Shown here in pieces: positions 22,411 through 25,187 of a DNA stretch of 25,187 nt (within the stretch, counting starts at the first letter, position 1; every line of letters starts with the position of its first letter). The stretch covers positions 1 to 25,187 of the forward strand of contig JAXDLH010000328.1 in NCBI GenBank assembly GCA_034666705.1, written 5' to 3'. The DNA is from JAXDLH01 sp034666705. GTDB taxonomy: Bacteria > Chloroflexota > UBA6077 > SHYK01. The notes beneath the pieces are model-generated. The model ran no database searches and was not told where the DNA came from. It saw nothing but the letters and a program-made list of their open reading frames with translations. Made by a program: the position numbers and the translations under genes.

Positions 22411-23330
22411 TCGTCCATCTGCACCACGTCGAGGAAGACACTCTCCAGGCTTACCTCGACCGGGCTGCACTCGTACACGTCCAACCCCGCGCCGAGCAGC
22501 GCCCGCAGCAGCGGCGGGGCCTCAGTCTCGACATCCGCAATCGGCACGAGCACGTGGCCGTTCTCGCCGCCCGTTGGCTCCAGGCCCCGCTCAGTCAGCG
22601 CGCGCGAGAGCGCTTCGGCACCCTGGCGTGCAGCCAGGCGGAGCTGCCGGTGCGTGCGGTTCTTGAGGGTCGCCAGCGGCTCATGGAGCAGCACCTTGCC
22701 GTTCTGGAGGATGATGACCTCATCGCACAGCGCCTCCGCTTCCGCGAGGTTGTGGGTACACAACAGCGTCGTGCGCCCCTGCATCTCTGCGCGAAGGTAT
22801 TCGTGCACGTGGTGGCTCGCCACGGGGTCGAGGCCCACGGTCGGCTCGTCAAGGAGCAGCAGATCGGGCTCGGGCAGCAGCGCCGCCGCGAGCACGAGCC
22901 GACGCTGGTACCCTCCAGAGAGCTGCGCTAGCCGCGTATCTGCGTACTCGTCCAGGCTGAACGCGCGCAGCACCTCGTCGACGCTGCCTCGCCCCGCCAG
23001 TCGCTGCACGAGGGTCAGATACTCGCGCGTCGTCAGGTCGTCGTACATGCCCGGCCCTTGCGGGACGATTCCGGTGCGCCGGCGGGCCGCCAGATACTCA
23101 GGCGAGCCGACCGCGGCGCCGAGGAGCGCCACCCGACCGCGCGTTGGCCCGAGCGCGCCCTCCAGCAGCCGAATCGACGTGCTCTTGCCCGCGCCGTTCG
23201 GACCAAGCAGGCAGGCGCGTGCCCCAACCTCGATCGACCACGACACGTCGTCGAGGGCGAGCACACCATTACGAAAGCGCTTACTGACGTGCTCAAGCTC
23301 AAGGGCGGCCTGCGGCGAGGTGGTCGACAA
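22407..23330 (-). CDS. ABC-2 type transporter ATPase (CcmA/NatA-like)
   Basis: A 307-residue ATPase with Walker A GPNGAGKST, Q-loop VPQGPGMYDDLT, signature LSGGYQRRL, Walker B LLLLDEPTVGLD and switch CTHN. A C-terminal extension of about 80 residues ends in the DUF4162-type pattern PLLRALLGAGLDVYECSPVEVSLESVFLDVV. The start is taken as TTG at 23330, since no ATG or GTG lies between it and the first family strand (ALELEHVSKRF), and the Shine-Dalgarno (GGGACG) is weak. It overlaps the permease gene by 4 nt. Confidence 0.92.
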   Translation of the reverse strand: MSTTSPQAALELEHVSKRFRNGVLALDDVSWSIEVGARACLLGPNGAGKSTSIRLLEGALGPTRGRVALLGAAVGSPEYLAARRRTGIVPQGPGMYDDLTTREYLTLVQRLAGRGSVDEVLRAFSLDEYADTRLAQLSGGYQRRLVLAAALLPEPDLLLLDEPTVGLDPVASHHVHEYLRAEMQGRTTLLCTHNLAEAEALCDEVIILQNGKVLLHEPLATLKNRTHRQLRLAARQGAEALSRALTERGLEPTGGENGHVLVPIADVETEAPPLLRALLGAGLDVYECSPVEVSLESVFLDVVQMDE

Positions 23331-23407
23331 CAGTGTGGCGTCCCAACGCGCGATCGAGGGCTTCGCCCTCTTCTAGTGGGCAGTTGCTACGCACATTGCC
23401 GTTGTGC

Positions 23408-23427
23408 TGCCGCCCTGAAGGGCGGCA
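23408..23427. terminator. Perfect hairpin after the FAD dehydrogenase gene
   Basis: TGCCGCCC (23408-23415) pairs with GGGCGGCA (23420-23427) across the loop TGAA, an 8-bp GC-rich stem about 90 nt after the stop of the minus-strand dehydrogenase gene. There is no T tract, so it may be a terminator or a small dispersed hairpin. Confidence 0.45.
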
Positions 23428-23516
23428 ACCCCGGGCCCTTCCGCCCGTACCGCAATGGCTACGATCATGACAACTGACCTACTAAGACTATACGGGTCGC
23501 CGCGGCCCGGTCCCGC

Positions 23517-25031
23517 TCAGCGGACGGGCGCCGGCGACTCATCGGCGGCGAGGTGGCGCGGCTCCGGGCCACCGGCGACCTCGTGCGCGGCCCAGGCGCC
23601 GGCCACCCGGCCACTGAACAGCGAGCCACCGATCATGATGCCCTCGAGCGCGCGACTCCCGGAGAGGTGGCCGCCGGCGAAGCCGCTCATCTCCCCGGCT
23701 GCATAGAGTCCCGGAATCGGCTGTCCATCTGCGGTCAGGGCGCGGCAGCGCAGGTCCGCACGAATGCCGCCCTGATTCTTGCGGGCGAGTGGCAGGAACT
23801 GCATTGCGTAGAACGGCGGCTTCACGAACGGATCGATCCCCTTCAGCTTGCGGCCGGTCCCCGGATCGCGCTCGGCGCCGGAGGCAAGCAGCGCATTCCA
23901 GTCACTCACCGTGCGCTCGAAATGGTCGGGGTCGAAACCGGCGTGCTCGGCGAGCTCGCGCAGCGTATCGCCGCTCGCGATGTAGGGCGAGTCGGCGAGG
24001 AGTTGCCAGATCCGATCGCGCAGCGCCTCGGGCCCACGGCGATATCGGGGGTCGGAGACGTCGATGCGGCCGGCCATCTCATGGTCCAGAATGGCCCAGC
24101 ACATCGCGGGCTCCTGGGCCAGCAGTGCGCCCGCACCATAGATCCCGCCGTTGAGCGACTCGTCGTGGAAGCGCTCGCCGCTGCCGTTGACCCAGATGCA
24201 GCTCTCGATACCGCGGCACACCAGGCCACGCTCGCCGGTCGGGTCCTCATAGTCGGGTGTGGCGTAGACGTAAATCACGAAATTGTGAGCGTTGACCATC
24301 GTGGCGCCGTGACGCAGCAGCATCTCATGGCCCGTGCCCTGGGCGCCGACGCCGCCCCCGGCAAGCACACGGCCGGCGGCGGCGAGACGTGGGCTGTGCT
24401 TTAGCACCATCTTCAGGTTACCGGCGAACCCGCCGGTGCCGACGACGACGGCGCGGCCACGAAACTCGTGGGGGCGGCCCTGGGCATCCTCAGCACCGAC
24501 GCCGACGACCCGTCCATCCTCCCGGATCAGGTCCTTCGCGGTCAGGTTGAAGTGCCAGCGATCTTGCAGGCCGCGCTCCTGGTGAACCTCCCAGAGCTTG
24601 GTCATCAGACCAAGACCGACGCCTTTCGGCACGTGGCGGCGCGGCACGGAATCACCTTCGTTCGCGGTGATCTGGGTGTACTCGAGACCCAGCCCCCGCA
24701 GGTAGCCGAACAACTGCTCGGTCGCATGGCCGTAATAGAAGCGGACCCACGCCTCGTCCGCATCGGCCTGCTGGTCCACCATGTCGTGGAATGCGCGCTC
24801 GGGCGCATCATCGATGCCGCGCTCCCGCTGCATCGACGTACCGGCGACGCTCATGCCGCCGCCGCTGACGATCGCAGTGCCGCCAAACTCCGGGAGCTGG
24901 TCGAGCCCGACGAACGTCGCCCCCTGTTCGTTCGCGGCCAGCGCCGCCATGGCGCCGGCCGCGCCCGCTCCGACGATGACGATGTCTGCCTGATGGACGC
25001 GCGCACCCAAGCCATTCGCTTGCCCGTTCAT
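23517..25031 (-). CDS. FAD-dependent dehydrogenase (fumarate reductase/3-ketosteroid dehydrogenase-like)
   Basis: A 504-residue flavoprotein of the FAD_binding_2 family (succinate/fumarate, tricarballylate and 3-ketosteroid delta-1 dehydrogenases). The N-terminal dinucleotide fold is DIVIVGAGAAGAMAALAANEQGATFVGLD (GxGxxG at 21-26). FGGTAIVSGGGMSVAG follows, then VVVGTGGFAGN, and the C-terminal FAD block GLYAAGEMSGFAGGHLSGSRALEGIMIGGSLFSGRVAG. No signal peptide or haem motif is present, so it is probably cytoplasmic. ATG 25031 is preferred to 25055 because AGGAGG lies about 7 nt before it. It is divergent from the amidohydrolase-like gene at the right edge, a common pairing in degradation clusters. 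The substrate is uncertain. Confidence 0.88.
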   Translation of the reverse strand: MNGQANGLGARVHQADIVIVGAGAAGAMAALAANEQGATFVGLDQLPEFGGTAIVSGGGMSVAGTSMQRERGIDDAPERAFHDMVDQQADADEAWVRFYYGHATEQLFGYLRGLGLEYTQITANEGDSVPRRHVPKGVGLGLMTKLWEVHQERGLQDRWHFNLTAKDLIREDGRVVGVGAEDAQGRPHEFRGRAVVVGTGGFAGNLKMVLKHSPRLAAAGRVLAGGGVGAQGTGHEMLLRHGATMVNAHNFVIYVYATPDYEDPTGERGLVCRGIESCIWVNGSGERFHDESLNGGIYGAGALLAQEPAMCWAILDHEMAGRIDVSDPRYRRGPEALRDRIWQLLADSPYIASGDTLRELAEHAGFDPDHFERTVSDWNALLASGAERDPGTGRKLKGIDPFVKPPFYAMQFLPLARKNQGGIRADLRCRALTADGQPIPGLYAAGEMSGFAGGHLSGSRALEGIMIGGSLFSGRVAGAWAAHEVAGGPEPRHLAADESPAPVR

Positions 25032-25149
25032 CTCCCGCCTCCTTGACCCACTCAATCCATACTACCGACTGTGATAGGATGCGCGCATTCTGAGGCCCGG
25101 ACGGACTCGCCCGGCCCGTTCAGCCCGTCCCGATCAACCGGAGGAGCGC

Positions 25150-25187
25150 ATGAAAGCTGGAATCACCATCATCGACGCCGACGGGCA
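25150..25187 (+). CDS. Start of a probable amidohydrolase-like gene, cut by window edge
   Basis: ATG at 25150 follows GGAGGAG (25140-25146) and encodes MKAGITIIDADG before the window ends. The string IIDADG is the usual opening of amidohydrolase-2 proteins (IIDADGHxxEP), whose next histidine would bind metal; the last two bases, CA, still allow His. The call rests on only 12 residues. The 118-nt space to the divergent dehydrogenase gene should hold both promoters. Confidence 0.5.
   Translation, partial: MKAGITIIDADG

Noticed and set aside
21551..22441. N-terminal extension of the amidohydrolase giving a 610-residue protein
   Set aside because: The added 297 residues are an out-of-frame reading of the ABC permease gene; the enzyme's family N-terminus starts at 21550.

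Overview
The window is GC-rich (roughly two-thirds G+C by eye), densely coded and free of rRNA, tRNA, CRISPR or intact insertion sequences. The gene set fits a soil-type or metagenomic bacterium of the Chloroflexota (Thermomicrobia-like) or a similar high-GC group: MacAB-type ABC exporters with an Ala/Gln/Thr-rich adaptor, an AIM24 protein, a Tat-exported multicopper oxidase, a standalone GerE-type regulator and intergenic GTCATCC...GGATC elements. This placement is an inference from style, not from a marker gene.

Layout. 1-5.2 kb is mixed housekeeping and accessory: the 3' part of a probably exported truncated hemoglobin, a two-domain VOC protein, a REC-GGDEF-EAL regulator (minus), a DUF1761 membrane protein (minus), an AIM24 protein (minus) and an unrecognised plus-strand gene. 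5.4-6.6 kb is an aminoglycoside-phosphotransferase-like kinase. 6.9-13.5 kb, all minus, holds two operons: macA-like adaptor, ABC ATPase, MacB-like permease; then a YceI-like protein and an exported intradiol dioxygenase. 13.8-17.1 kb (plus) has a 71-residue LuxR/GerE-type DNA-binding protein, a secreted Gln/Gly/Pro-rich protein closed by a strong hairpin, and a multicopper oxidase. 17.1-18.1 kb (minus) is a translationally coupled pair, a Ser/Thr-rich membrane-anchored protein and a ferric-reductase-like haem membrane protein. 18.3-20.4 kb (plus) is an OmpR-type response regulator with its histidine kinase. 20.6-25.0 kb (minus) is an amidohydrolase, an ABC-2 type exporter and an FAD-dependent dehydrogenase. 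A second amidohydrolase-like gene starts on the plus strand at the right edge.

The main finding is a shared promoter code. Three intergenic regions (8553-8608, 13620-13711, 18199-18291) carry the same 20-bp inverted repeat, AGRTGWGAG-WW-CTCWCAYCT. In each usable direction a CCAA-type box lies 15-16 nt away and a TAnnnT -10-like hexamer lies 30-31 nt away. Five promoters are predicted this way: YceI/dioxygenase, macAB, the GerE-type gene, the Ser/Thr-rich/ferric-reductase-like pair, and the response regulator/kinase. This ties together an exporter, an exported aromatic-ring dioxygenase, a possible quinone- or lipid-binding protein, a transmembrane haem protein, a two-component system with a His/Cys/Met-bearing sensor loop, and an orphan regulator. 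I read this as one regulon for redox, phenol/quinone or metal stress outside the cytoplasmic membrane. The multicopper oxidase sits among these genes but lacks a full operator.
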